Below, one piece after another: positions 7,907 through 17,017 of a DNA stretch of 64,000 nucleotides. The number at the start of each line of letters is the position of its first letter. The stretch's first letter is position 1. Both the position numbers and the translations under genes were made by a program. Source of the DNA: JACKJP01 sp050249695. GTDB lineage: Bacteria > Pseudomonadota > Alphaproteobacteria > Rhizobiales > Tepidamorphaceae. The stretch is taken from the NCBI GenBank assembly GCA_050249695.1, contig JBFWQA010000003.1, positions 1-64,000 on the forward strand. The letters are read 5' to 3'. The notes below the pieces were generated by a model, which was not told the DNA's origin, did no database searches, and saw nothing but the letters and a program-made list of their open reading frames with translations.

Positions 7907-9145
7907 CTACCAGGTGACCGGCATCGATATCAGCCCGTGAACGAGGACGTTCCGTTTGAATTCAAGTTCTTCGAACGGTACGGCGAGCCTGATCTGCGGG
8001 ATCCGCTTGGGCAGCTTGTTGAATACCACATTGAGCTCGAGACGGGCCAGAGGCTGCCCCAGACACTGATGCACGCCAAAGCCGAAGGCGACGTGCGGAT
8101 AGGTGCTCTTGCGGGCGATGTCGAAAATTTCCGGTTGGTCGAACACGCGCGGGTCCCGGTTGGCGGCGTTGATCATGGGCAGGATGCCTTCGCCCGCCTT
8201 GATCGCAATGCCGTTATATTCGACGTCCTCCGTCGCCACTCGAGTGCCGACAAACTGCAGGATCGTGTGATACCGCAGCATCTCTTCAACGGCCAACTGG
8301 ACGACTTCATCCGACTGATTGACGCGCAATCGTTCCATGTCTGCCGGATTTTGTATGAGCGACAGGACTCCCAGGGCGGTCATGTTGGCGGTTGTTTCGT
8401 GGCCGGCCATCATCAGCAGTTCAAGCGAAACCACCGCATCCTCGATATCCAGATGCCCGGGCTGGATCTGATCAACGATCATTCGCCCCAATATATCGTC
8501 ATACTTCTCCGGCGCCTTGCTTTTCTCCGCAATCAGGTCACGCATGAAATTGCGCATGTCGACACCAGCCTGAATGGCATCCTCAGGATCGACGTCGATG
8601 CGCACCTTGGTTGTGCTGCGCTCAACGAAGAATTCTGAATCGCTGTGGGGAATCCCAAGCATCTTCATGATGACCTGCGTCGGCAGCGGCAGGGCGAACG
8701 CCTCCACGAAATCGACCGGCTTCTGGCCGGACAGCATACCCTCGATAAGGTCGTCGACGATCTCCTCGATCAGCGGCCGCATCGTCTGGATCTTCTGGTG
8801 GGTGAACTCTTTCGTGAGCATTCGTCGCAGCTTGGTGTGATCGGGCGGATCCTGCCTGATGAACGACGGGCGCTCCGTCCCGGTTAGCACCTTGCGCAGT
8901 TTAGTGATGTTGGGGTAGCCGGGCGCGCGCGGATTGGCGCTGAACCGGTTGTCGGCCAGCAGTCTGCGCACATCGTCATAGCGGGTGACGAGCCAGGCCA
9001 CGTTGCCGTCCCAAAGCCTCACCTTCTTGAACGGTTCTGTTTCGCGCAGCTCGCGATACTCCCGCGCCGGTCCCATCTCCGTCCGTTCGAACGGGAACAG
9101 CGGAAGCGTGCCGTCCACAGCCGATTGTGCTGCTTCAGTAGCCAT
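7907..9145 (-). CDS. Cytochrome P450 monooxygenase
   Basis: The 412-aa protein is a soluble class I bacterial P450. It has the I-helix oxygen-activation motif AGHETT at residues 247-252, the K-helix ExxR at 288-291 and the haem loop FGFGVHQCLG with Cys361 as thiolate ligand. The N terminus has no membrane anchor. The downstream ferredoxin is its likely electron donor. The setting suggests hydroxylation of a terpenoid, steroid or alkyl chain ahead of beta-oxidation, with the GMC oxidoreductase at 10404 as a possible next step. Substrate and CYP family cannot be fixed by eye. Confidence 0.92.
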   Translation of the reverse strand: MATEAAQSAVDGTLPLFPFERTEMGPAREYRELRETEPFKKVRLWDGNVAWLVTRYDDVRRLLADNRFSANPRAPGYPNITKLRKVLTGTERPSFIRQDPPDHTKLRRMLTKEFTHQKIQTMRPLIEEIVDDLIEGMLSGQKPVDFVEAFALPLPTQVIMKMLGIPHSDSEFFVERSTTKVRIDVDPEDAIQAGVDMRNFMRDLIAEKSKAPEKYDDILGRMIVDQIQPGHLDIEDAVVSLELLMMAGHETTANMTALGVLSLIQNPADMERLRVNQSDEVVQLAVEEMLRYHTILQFVGTRVATEDVEYNGIAIKAGEGILPMINAANRDPRVFDQPEIFDIARKSTYPHVAFGFGVHQCLGQPLARLELNVVFNKLPKRIPQIRLAVPFEELEFKRNVLVHGLISMPVTW

Positions 9146-9326
9146 GTGGTTCCTCCCATTGCAGCCGCTTGGCGCGAGCCTCTTTTGGCGAAAACTCTCT
9201 CAGCCGCAGCAACCCTCGTCGAGTGAAAGTTCCTCACGACTCCATTCTGTTTGGCTCACTTTGGGGCCTTTTCACCCCGTGCACGGATTTCGTATGGCGT
9301 CGACTGAATCCGCCATTCATGCTATT

Positions 9327-9337
9327 TGGTGGGACCA
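9327..9337. promoter_or_regulatory. Candidate FadR-type operator between P450 and LysR genes
   Basis: TGGTGGGACCA fits TNGTNNNACNA with extended TGGT/ACCA arms. It lies 182 bp upstream of the P450 start and 44 bp upstream of the LysR start, in the 235-bp divergent intergenic region. Regulation by one of the FCD regulators is inference. Confidence 0.35.
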
Positions 9338-9380
9338 TAATGACGTCGTGTCCGAGCGATGGGAGGAAGCTGACCTGACG

Positions 9381-10373
9381 ATGCGTGCCAATCCGATCGC
9401 TGGTCTTGATCTGACGCATTTGCGCGTCCTCGACACCATGCTGCAGGAACAGAGCGTCCGGCAGACGGCCGAGCGACTATGCCTCTCCCCATCCGCGATC
9501 AGTCACGCGCTGGCCAAGCTGCGTACCGTCACGGGGGATCAGCTCTTCATACGCTCGGCGAACGCCATGCTGCCCACGGCGAGGGCGCTGGAGATCGCGC
9601 CCATGCTCAGCGAAGCGATGCGGCTGCTCGAGGCCTCGCTGGCCGAGCAACATTTCGATCCGGCACTATCGACCAGGGAGTTCCGTATCGCCTGCTTCCC
9701 GTACATCGCCAAGACCCTCCTGCCGGAAATAATGCACCGGCTTCAGGCCGAGGCGCCGAACATACGGCTGCGAGCCTGGCCGGTGACAGAACAGTTGGTC
9801 AGCGATCTCGACAACGGCAGGCTCGACTGCGCGTTCGGATCCTTCGCCCGCGTTCCCGACTGGGCGGTGACGCGCGAACTCTTTCGCGAGGATATGGTGA
9901 TCGTCATGCGGCAGGGAGGGCCGATGGCCGGCCGCGCCCTCGCTCCTGCGGATCTGGCGCGCTGCGCCCATATCGACGTCCAGACCGAGGATGAAAGCAC
10001 CCAGCACATAGAGAATTTCCACGTCATGAATGGAATGGAACGCCAGATTGCGGCGACGGGCCGCGAAAAGCTCAAGACGGTGCTGGACCAGATGGGGCTG
10101 GAACGGAAGGTGGCGCTGGTGACCACCGATACGGTTTGCGCACTCGCCGTCGTCAGCCGGACCGACATGATGTCGCTGGTGATCCGACGCGTAGCCGAGT
10201 GCTATAGGCAGATGTTCGCGCTCGAGCTTTTCACGCCTCCCTACGAGGAGGAGGCATTGCCGATCCATCTCATCTGGCACAAGCGTCAGGACAACGACCC
10301 GGCATTAAACTGGCTTTGCTCGACGCTGGCGGCGGCGGCTGGCGTCTATGACGGCGCAACCTCGGTCGCCTGA
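9381..10373 (+). CDS. LysR-family transcriptional regulator
   Basis: This 330-aa LysR regulator has an N-terminal winged helix at about residues 9-68, with QTAERLCLSPSAISHALAKL, followed by a two-lobed effector domain. I start at the ATG at 9381 because GGGAGGA lies about 10 nt upstream; the frame is open further 5' but there it overlaps the P450 gene. It is divergent from the P450-ferredoxin operon, the classic arrangement for a LysR regulator and its target. Its own gene is convergent with the GMC oxidoreductase. The inducer is unknown. Confidence 0.87.
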   Translation: MRANPIAGLDLTHLRVLDTMLQEQSVRQTAERLCLSPSAISHALAKLRTVTGDQLFIRSANAMLPTARALEIAPMLSEAMRLLEASLAEQHFDPALSTREFRIACFPYIAKTLLPEIMHRLQAEAPNIRLRAWPVTEQLVSDLDNGRLDCAFGSFARVPDWAVTRELFREDMVIVMRQGGPMAGRALAPADLARCAHIDVQTEDESTQHIENFHVMNGMERQIAATGREKLKTVLDQMGLERKVALVTTDTVCALAVVSRTDMMSLVIRRVAECYRQMFALELFTPPYEEEALPIHLIWHKRQDNDPALNWLCSTLAAAAGVYDGATSVA

Positions 10374-10403
10374 TCCGGTGTCGATCTGAAAGAGTCGATC
10401 CTG

Positions 10404-12017
10404 TCAGTTCCCGCTGCGGATGATGTCGGCCGCCTTCTCCGCGATCATCAGCGTCGCGGCGGCCGTGTTGCCAGATGGAATCTGCGGCATCACCGACGCA
10501 TCCACGACGCGAAGCCGCTCCAGCCCGTGAACCCGCAGCGAGACATCGACGACGGCTGAAGGATCCGACGCCGGCCCCATCTTGGCCGTACCGACCGGAT
10601 GGAAAACGGTTGAGCCGCTGCTGGCGGCGTAACTCAGCCACTCGTCATTCGACTGAACCTCTTTGCCGGGGGCGAGTTCGACATCCCACATTGCCTTGAA
10701 GGGCTCGGTATTCAATATACCGCGCACTGTCCGACAGGCTGAAATCAGGACATGCCTGTCTGTGGCATCTTGGAGATAGTTCGGCTGAACCGCCGGAAGT
10801 TCGCTTGGATCGAGCGATCGAACACGCACGAAACCGCGACTTTGCGGCCGATGCTGCCAGACTGCGCAGGTCACTCCCGGAAACGGATCGGGTTCGCGCA
10901 AGACGGCGTTCTGCGTTACGCTGGCCGGCGTGAAAATGCCCTGAACGTCCGCATCTTCCATGTCAGGCCCGGTTTTCAGGAAGTACTGCAGCGTTGCCGG
11001 CGGAACAGCAACGACGCTTGGTCGCCCGACAATCCACTTCAGTACCTGCAATGGCAGGCGCGGAAACCGCGCGAGCTGATTGAATGTCGCGGCTGCGGGA
11101 CAGCGGACGGCGATCCTCGCCAGATAGTGGTCATGGAAATTCTGCCCTACGCCCGGCAGATGTTTCAGCATGGTCACGCCGATGCGTGCAAGATGCTCAT
11201 GATCGCCGATGCCGGAAAGCTGGAGCAATTTAGGCGTGCCAATGGCACCGGCGGCCAGGATGATTTCTCGTCTTGCGTTGATCGTCCTCGGCCCGCCGCC
11301 GCTGGCGCAGGAAATGCTCAGGGCACGCGTTCCGTCGAAATTGATGCCGGTTGCGGCCACACCGGAAAGGACGGTCAGGTTGCGGCGTGTGCGAGCAGGC
11401 TTCAGATAGGCGGTTGCGGCGCTGACGCGCCTGCCCGATTGAACCGACGCTTGGACTGATCCGATGCCCGCTTGAGATTTTCCGTTGTAGTCGGCGTTGG
11501 CAGCGACCCCGTAGCGTATCGCGGCTTGCTCGAAGGCCTTGACGACGGGCAGATCCACATTCAGTTCATTGACGGCATACTGGCCTGATCGGCCGCGAAC
11601 CGCGTCGTCACCAGCGTTCGTCTTCTCCACCTTGCGAAAATAGGGCAGCACGCTTTCATAGTCCCAGCCCGCATTGCCCCTCTGCGCCCAGCCGTCGAAA
11701 TCGCGCTGCTGACCGCGGGTGAAGACCATTCCGTTGACGCTGGTGCCGCCGCCAAGCACCTTGCCCTGAATGAGCTTCACGCGCCGACCGCCAAGATGCT
11801 CGCCGGGCTCGGTCAAGTAGGGCCAGGTGTAGCGTTCGTCGTTCAGCGTCCGGGTAAAACCCGCCGGCATGATGAAATTGATGCTCGAAGCTTCCGGCCC
11901 CGCTTCCAGCACGCAGACCGAGCATGAGGGGTCTTCGCTCAGCCTCGAGGCAAGCACCGATCCGGCCGCGCCGCCGCCGACGATCACATAGTCGAATTGT
12001 GCTTCGCCCTCGGACAT
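10404..12017 (-). CDS. GMC-family FAD oxidoreductase (choline dehydrogenase-like)
   Basis: The 537-aa flavoprotein has the FAD-binding GGGAAG at residues 14-19, the GMC signature region near residue 85 (GKVLGGGTSVNG), and the C-terminal active-site segments FHPVGTAKMG and PSGNTAA holding the catalytic His and its Asn partner. GMC enzymes oxidise alcohols to aldehydes. A good ribosome site (GGGGAAG) precedes the start. It could oxidise an alcohol made by the nearby P450 toward the carboxylate that the CoA ligases need. That coupling is inferred from position only. Confidence 0.88.
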   Translation of the reverse strand: MSEGEAQFDYVIVGGGAAGSVLASRLSEDPSCSVCVLEAGPEASSINFIMPAGFTRTLNDERYTWPYLTEPGEHLGGRRVKLIQGKVLGGGTSVNGMVFTRGQQRDFDGWAQRGNAGWDYESVLPYFRKVEKTNAGDDAVRGRSGQYAVNELNVDLPVVKAFEQAAIRYGVAANADYNGKSQAGIGSVQASVQSGRRVSAATAYLKPARTRRNLTVLSGVAATGINFDGTRALSISCASGGGPRTINARREIILAAGAIGTPKLLQLSGIGDHEHLARIGVTMLKHLPGVGQNFHDHYLARIAVRCPAAATFNQLARFPRLPLQVLKWIVGRPSVVAVPPATLQYFLKTGPDMEDADVQGIFTPASVTQNAVLREPDPFPGVTCAVWQHRPQSRGFVRVRSLDPSELPAVQPNYLQDATDRHVLISACRTVRGILNTEPFKAMWDVELAPGKEVQSNDEWLSYAASSGSTVFHPVGTAKMGPASDPSAVVDVSLRVHGLERLRVVDASVMPQIPSGNTAAATLMIAEKAADIIRSGN

Positions 12018-12149
12018 TCAGGCTTCCCCTGTCGGATTTATGGGCTCTTGCCCGAACATGATGCGCAGCCGGATATCGGGCCGGTCATGCGCAGTCTTGT
12101 TCAAGATGGTCGCGTCCGCAATGGCGCGAAATGAATGCTCCGGCAAGTG

Positions 12150-12186
12150 CCGGGATGGGCTGTCGTGTCGCGATGGCCCATCCCGG
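12150..12186 (-). terminator. Hairpin downstream of the binding-protein gene
   Basis: An 11-bp perfect inverted repeat, CCGGGATGGGC and its complement, flanks a 15-nt loop. It starts 21 nt after the stop of the gene at 12208. There is no T-run, so it is either a weak terminator or an mRNA 3'-end stabiliser. Confidence 0.45.
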
Positions 12187-12207
12187 AACCCACCCGTTTG
12201 CTGATCG

Positions 12208-13413
12208 CTACTTCTTCACGAGTGCGCACTTGCTCTCGCTTAAGGGGAAGTTGATGTCGTCCCCCTTGACTGTTGCGACGATCTCCATGTGGTCCCATTT
12301 CCCCTTGGATTCTTCGGGCTTCTTGATTCGGAATGCGTAGAGATCGCGGATCACCCTGCCGTCTTCGCGAATCCGGCCGGTTGTGCCGCTGGCATCTTCA
12401 ATGGGAAGCTCGCGCATCTTCTTGCCGACTTCTGCGGCATCCTTGGTGCCCGCGGCCTTGACCGCTTTGAGGTAGTGCGTCACCGCGCTGTACTGCTGTG
12501 CGTCAGCCCAGGATGGCGGACGGCCGTAGCGCTTGGCAAACCGGTCGCTCCATTCGCGAACCTTTTCGTTCCGATCCCAATAGAACGGGGTAACGCCAAA
12601 GACATTCTGCAGGTTCTCCATCCCGATAGCCTCCACATCGGTCTGCGAGAAATAATAAGGCGCAATCTTCATCGTCAGACCGAATTCATGCGCCTGTTTG
12701 ATCGCGTTCACGATGAACGAGCCGAAGGTCGGCAGCGCCAACGTATCGGCGCCCTTGGCTTGAGCCTCGACCAGGAACGACGAAAAGTCGGTGATCGTGA
12801 ACGGATGCTTGGCCGAACCCACGACCTCGCCGCCACGTCTCTTGATCACCGCTTCCGACAGTTCCTGAACTTCCTTGCCGTAGATGTAGTCCACGGAAAT
12901 GAAGAAGAACTTCTTGCTGCCCTGATCGAACGCCACATTCATCACGCCATTCGCGATGGAATGGGTGTCGGGTACCCATTGGCTGGTATTGATCGAGCAG
13001 CCTTCGCCCACCAGTGCATTTGCCGTCGCGCCCCAAAGGGCAATCTTGTTCTTCTGTCTGACGAGATCGTTCACACCAAGGGCCACGGCAGAATTATTGC
13101 TGTCGACGATGACATCGACATTGCCGACGTCGAGCCATTCTCGCGCCAGCGTGACGCCGACATCCGGCTTGTTCTGATGGTCACCCCAGATGACCTCCAC
13201 CGGCATGCCGAGGGCAGTCCCCCCGAAATCGTCGATCGCCATCTTGATCGCCTCCACCGAACTCATCCCCGCATAGGCGGCAACGGGGCCAGTCAGGCTG
13301 GAAAGAAAACCGATCTTGATACCTTTGGCATCTTCGGCGTGGCCGGAGACGGCGAGGCACCCAAACGCGACGGCCAGCGCCGGGCGTAGAAATAGCTTTA
13401 CCGAATTGTGCAT
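12208..13413 (-). CDS. Orphan ABC-type substrate-binding protein, LivJ-like
   Basis: The 401-aa protein is a type 1 periplasmic binding protein of the branched-chain amino acid/amide family. I start it at the ATG at 13413, preceded by GGAGGAAGG; it then begins with a signal peptide ending near SGHA. The mature part opens with IKIGFLSSLTGPVAAYAGMS, typical of the family. No permease or ATPase gene is adjacent. The complete importer at 47308-52113 could be its partner, or it may feed a distant system. Relatives of this type often bind aromatic or other carboxylates. Confidence 0.85.
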   Translation of the reverse strand: MHNSVKLFLRPALAVAFGCLAVSGHAEDAKGIKIGFLSSLTGPVAAYAGMSSVEAIKMAIDDFGGTALGMPVEVIWGDHQNKPDVGVTLAREWLDVGNVDVIVDSNNSAVALGVNDLVRQKNKIALWGATANALVGEGCSINTSQWVPDTHSIANGVMNVAFDQGSKKFFFISVDYIYGKEVQELSEAVIKRRGGEVVGSAKHPFTITDFSSFLVEAQAKGADTLALPTFGSFIVNAIKQAHEFGLTMKIAPYYFSQTDVEAIGMENLQNVFGVTPFYWDRNEKVREWSDRFAKRYGRPPSWADAQQYSAVTHYLKAVKAAGTKDAAEVGKKMRELPIEDASGTTGRIREDGRVIRDLYAFRIKKPEESKGKWDHMEIVATVKGDDINFPLSESKCALVKK

Positions 13414-13467
13414 GATGGACCTTCCTCCACTGAACCTGACGGCATTTCTTGCGATGCCGGTCAGCAC

Positions 13468-13497
13468 AACCAACAACATGTGTTGTTGGTTGAACCA
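13468..13497. promoter_or_regulatory. Overlapping palindromes upstream of the binding-protein gene
   Basis: A palindrome with two perfect 11-bp arms (AACCAACAACA, centre TG, then the complement) occupies 13468-13491. Overlapping its right arm, TGGTTGAACCA at 13487-13497 fits the FadR-type consensus TNGTNNNACNA. Both are about 55-85 bp upstream of the ATG at 13413, a plausible operator position. Two regulators may compete here, or one may recognise the long palindrome. Confidence 0.55.
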
Positions 13498-13609
13498 TTA
13501 CAGCAAAATGGCGAGTTCAGAGCAATATACGTCGATTGCGTAGAAAATCCGTCAATTACATCTATAATTTCAATATATTAACGACCAAGCTGATACGGAA
13601 GATATGCAT

Positions 13610-13634
13610 GCGTATTGGTTGGTCCAATACGCTA
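13610..13634. promoter_or_regulatory. Inverted repeat in the 13.4-13.7 kb intergenic region
   Basis: The sequence GCGTATTGG-TTGGT-CCAATACGC has perfect 9-bp arms and a 5-nt spacer. It lies between the binding-protein gene start and the CoA-transferase stop, about 200 bp upstream of the former. It could be a distal operator of the same promoter; nothing more can be said from sequence. Confidence 0.4.
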
Positions 13635-13722
13635 AACTGCAAGATTCGTTGTCGTTCTTTCGCCCTCGGTGGGCGCATCCGCTTCCTCACCACCGCTCCG
13701 GGCGGGCGGGGAGCAGAACATG

Positions 13723-14931
13723 CTAAATCTGCGGTCCATCCTGAACGACGCCCTTGCCAATGAGGGCGTCGATTGCGGCGTCGCTCATGGAGAGCACGCG
13801 GCTGAGCACCTGCCGCGAATGTTCGCCGAGCTGCGGCGGCCGGCTGACCGGCCGAAGGCCGGAATCGGACAAGCGCAGAGGAGAACCGAGCAGGCTGACC
13901 GGTCCCGCCTGCGGATGCTGCACCTCATGCACCATGTGCCGCGCCCGCGCTTCGGCGGAACGCACCGCCTCCAGCACGGAACGGACCTCGCCGCCAGGAA
14001 TGCCGTTCTCAGACAATTTTCCTGCAAGATCTGCCCTGTTGAACCGGTCCAGATATGGTTGCAGCAGCGGAAAGAGCGCCTGACGGTTGGCGCATCGGTC
14101 GGCGTTCTTGATGAAACGGGGGTCCGACGCGAGTTCCGGACAGCCCAGCACCTTCTCGCACAGCCGCTGGAACTGCCGGTCGTTTCCGACCGCAATGATG
14201 ATCGGTCCATCTGCCACATTGAAGACGCCGTATGGCACGACAAAGGGGTGGTCGTTGCCGAAACGCGCCGGTTCGTTGCCGGTAAGAAGGGAAGAGTTGG
14301 CAACGAAGGAAAGCAGCGACAGGCCGCAATCGAAGAGCGACAGATCGATGAACTGGCCGCGGCCGGAGCGCTCGCGCGCGAAGAGCGCCGCCAGCACCGC
14401 ATGGGCCGCATAATAGCCGGTCGAGATATCGGCGATGGCGACGCCCACCTTCATCGGCGGCTCGCCCTCCACACCGTTGACGCTCATCAATCCGGTTTCA
14501 GCCTGGATCAGTGCATCATAGCCGAGACGCGCCGCGAACGGCCCTTCGCGCCCGTAGCCGGAAATCGAGCAATAGACGAGCGCTGGCTTCCGCGCCGACA
14601 GCGTCTCGTAGTCCAGGCCGAACCGTGCCGCCCCGCCGAGCTTGAAATTCTCGATCACCACGTCGGCTTGCATGGCAAGCTCGGCGCACAGGCGCTGGCC
14701 CTCCTCGCTCGCCAGATCGATCGCGACGCTCTCCTTGTTGCGGTTCGCGGAGTAGTAATAGCTGGTATCGCCACCGCCGATCGGCACTCCCCAGCCGCGC
14801 GTATCATCGCCCTTGCCAGGGTTTTCGACCTTGATGACCTCCGCGCCGAGATCACCCAGGATCTGTCCGCAGATCGGCCCCGCCAGAACGCGCGACAGAT
14901 CCAGCACGCGGATGCCTTCCAAAGCGTACAT
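13723..14931 (-). CDS. Class III CoA-transferase (CaiB/BaiF family)
   Basis: This 402-aa protein is a family III acyl-CoA transferase, which moves CoA between carboxylic acids through an aspartyl-CoA intermediate. Catalytic Asp168 lies in GVAIADISTG, matching Asp169 of formyl-CoA transferase. The N-terminal LDLSRVLAGPICGQILGDLG and VIENFK segments are typical. I prefer the ATG at 14931, which has GGAAGGA nine bases upstream; ATG 14940 is also possible. It lies downstream of the acyl-CoA synthetase at 15115 on the same strand. Donor and acceptor acids are unknown. Confidence 0.85.
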   Translation of the reverse strand: MYALEGIRVLDLSRVLAGPICGQILGDLGAEVIKVENPGKGDDTRGWGVPIGGGDTSYYYSANRNKESVAIDLASEEGQRLCAELAMQADVVIENFKLGGAARFGLDYETLSARKPALVYCSISGYGREGPFAARLGYDALIQAETGLMSVNGVEGEPPMKVGVAIADISTGYYAAHAVLAALFARERSGRGQFIDLSLFDCGLSLLSFVANSSLLTGNEPARFGNDHPFVVPYGVFNVADGPIIIAVGNDRQFQRLCEKVLGCPELASDPRFIKNADRCANRQALFPLLQPYLDRFNRADLAGKLSENGIPGGEVRSVLEAVRSAEARARHMVHEVQHPQAGPVSLLGSPLRLSDSGLRPVSRPPQLGEHSRQVLSRVLSMSDAAIDALIGKGVVQDGPQI

Positions 14932-15114
14932 CGCACTCATTCCTTCCCGGCTCGCGGGCGCCGAATTTCCAAAACGCGGCTCATGTTGCACACATCAAAG
15001 GTCACACCAAGGGGCAGAATGGCGCGGTCGGACCATCGTCGTCGCGATGGCGCGCATCCGGGAACCGCTTCTTGAAACCGAAAGGCACACTCGGAAGGCC
15101 GGAATGCCGGATCG

Positions 15115-16782
15115 TCAGCCTGGGCTTGCTTCATTCTCCTTCAAAATCTGACGCAGCCTGTTCCTGATGATCTTGCCGGTAGTCGTCATCGGCAGTTCAT
15201 CGAGGAAGTGAAGCTCCCGGGGATACTCGTGTGCGGCCAGACGGGATCTGACGAAGGACGCGATGTCGCCGGCGAGTTCGTCCGAGGGTTCGTAACCCTC
15301 GGCCACCACGACAAAAGCGGTAACAATCTCACCGCGCAAGGCGTCCGGCTTGCCGATGACGCCTGCGTTCTGCACGGCGGGGTGGCCGATCAGGCAGCTT
15401 TCGATCTCGGCGGGGCCGATGCGATATCCGGCCGAATTGATCACATCGTCATCGCGACCGACGAAACGTATCCGCCCGCCGGCATCGCGTTGGCCGCGAT
15501 CGCCGGTCAGCAGCCATTTTCCCTGCTCTCCCCTCACAAACTTCTCTTCGGTCGCGTCGCGATTGTTCCAGTATTCCAGGAACATCACCGGATCCGGCGC
15601 CAGAACCGCGATTGTTCCCTCCACATTGTCCGGTTGCCGATTGCCGGTTTCAGGATCGATAACCTCCACGACATGCCCCGGGACCGGGCGACCCATGACG
15701 CCCGGCAGCGGCGCTTCAAGGACCGAGCAGGACGAGACGATCATGTTGCATTCGGTCTGGCCGTAGAACTCGTTGATGGTGCAGCCGAAGGCGGCCCTGC
15801 CCCATTTCAGCAATTCGGCTCCGAGCGATTCCCCGCCGCTGGCGACGGACCGCATCGGAACCGCAAGCCCCGACTTCTCCGATTCGATCTTCATCATCTT
15901 CAGTGCGGTTGGCGGCAGAAAAGCGTTGCGGACCCCGTGGGACCTGATCAGTTCAAACGCGTCCCTGGGGGAGAACTTCGTGAAGCGATGTGCCACGACC
16001 GTCACTCCATGGTGGAGCGCGGGCATGAGGACATCCAGCAGGCCGCCAATCCAGGCCCAGTCCGCCGGCGTCCAGATGCGGTCGCCGGGCTGCGGAAAGA
16101 AGTCGTGGCTCATTTCGACGCCCGGCAGATGGCCGATCAGGACCCGGTGCGCATGCAAGGCCCCTTTCGGATTGCCGGTCGTGCCCGAGGTATAGATGAG
16201 AACCGCCGGATCATCGGCCTTTGTGACAACCGGATCGAACCGGTCCGATTCCGGCTCGCAGGCACGCTTGAAATCTTCCGCAGACCCGGACGCGCCATCG
16301 ACCGACATGATGACCTTCAGATCGGGCAGTTCGGCCCGCAGCGGCTCGATCTTCTCTGCGCCGGCCCTGTCGGTGAGGATGGCCTTGGCCCCTGAATCCT
16401 TCAGCCGGTGGCAGAGCGCTTCGGCCCCGAACAGGGTAAAGAGCGGGATCGATATGCAGCCCAGCTTGGAGACCGCAATGTGGGCAGCGGCCGTTTCGAC
16501 ACGCTGCGCAAGCAGGACCCCGACCCGATCGCCGAAGGCGCCCTCGCCGCGGCCCACACCGCGCCGCCGAAGGGCGTTGGCCAGCTTGTTGGATATTGCC
16601 TTGAGATCGGCAAATGAGATTTCATTCGCAACGCCGTCCGCACCTATATCGATGATCGCCAGCCGCGCCGGTTCCCTGTCGGCCCATTTGTCGCAGACAT
16701 CGACGCCGAGGTTGAAGAGATCAGGTATCTCCCAGACAAACCTCTCATATGTTTCGGAAAAGTTCCGGTGTCTTTCAAGCAT
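15115..16782 (-). CDS. AMP-forming acyl-CoA synthetase (acetyl-/medium-chain type)
   Basis: The 555-aa adenylate-forming enzyme resembles acetyl-CoA and medium-chain acyl-CoA synthetases. It has the P-loop-like YTSGTTGNPKG near residue 198, the FYGQTECN motif, the hinge GRDDDVINSAGYRIGP and the C-terminal catalytic Lys in TTTGKIIRN. I start at ATG 16782 with GGAGAGG before it; a GTG at 16797 is in frame. It would activate a carboxylic acid with ATP and CoA. It is upstream of and probably co-transcribed with the CoA-transferase at 13723, and divergent from the CoA-transferase at 17018. Confidence 0.87.
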   Translation of the reverse strand: MLERHRNFSETYERFVWEIPDLFNLGVDVCDKWADREPARLAIIDIGADGVANEISFADLKAISNKLANALRRRGVGRGEGAFGDRVGVLLAQRVETAAAHIAVSKLGCISIPLFTLFGAEALCHRLKDSGAKAILTDRAGAEKIEPLRAELPDLKVIMSVDGASGSAEDFKRACEPESDRFDPVVTKADDPAVLIYTSGTTGNPKGALHAHRVLIGHLPGVEMSHDFFPQPGDRIWTPADWAWIGGLLDVLMPALHHGVTVVAHRFTKFSPRDAFELIRSHGVRNAFLPPTALKMMKIESEKSGLAVPMRSVASGGESLGAELLKWGRAAFGCTINEFYGQTECNMIVSSCSVLEAPLPGVMGRPVPGHVVEVIDPETGNRQPDNVEGTIAVLAPDPVMFLEYWNNRDATEEKFVRGEQGKWLLTGDRGQRDAGGRIRFVGRDDDVINSAGYRIGPAEIESCLIGHPAVQNAGVIGKPDALRGEIVTAFVVVAEGYEPSDELAGDIASFVRSRLAAHEYPRELHFLDELPMTTTGKIIRNRLRQILKENEASPG

Positions 16783-17017
16783 CGCGATCCTCTCCACGGC
16801 TTCTTGAATATCGCGGAGATGCCCCGCGATGCCAGTGTGATATTTTCGTCAGTCCGCTACGCAACAATGGCACCGGAGGCAAGCGGTCATCGGCGGATAA
16901 ACATTTAGGAAGTTGCATGAAATTCCATAATATATATACAATAAGAAGGAACGGGGACGTGGCTGGGAAACGTCCAGCCAGGTCAATACAATCGACATAT
17001 AGGGCGAGCGGATTTCG

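Noticed and set aside
8985..9380. N-terminal extension of the LysR gene
   Set aside because: It overlaps the start of the P450 gene on the other strand, has no LysR homology, and a good ribosome site precedes ATG 9381.
13610..13634. Reading the inverted repeat as an IS or attachment site
   Set aside because: There is no integrase, transposase or flanking duplication nearby; its place in a promoter region favours an operator.
13669..15075. 468-codon plus-strand open frame
   Set aside because: Antisense to the class III CoA-transferase with its catalytic Asp; the plus-strand product is low-complexity and has no domain.
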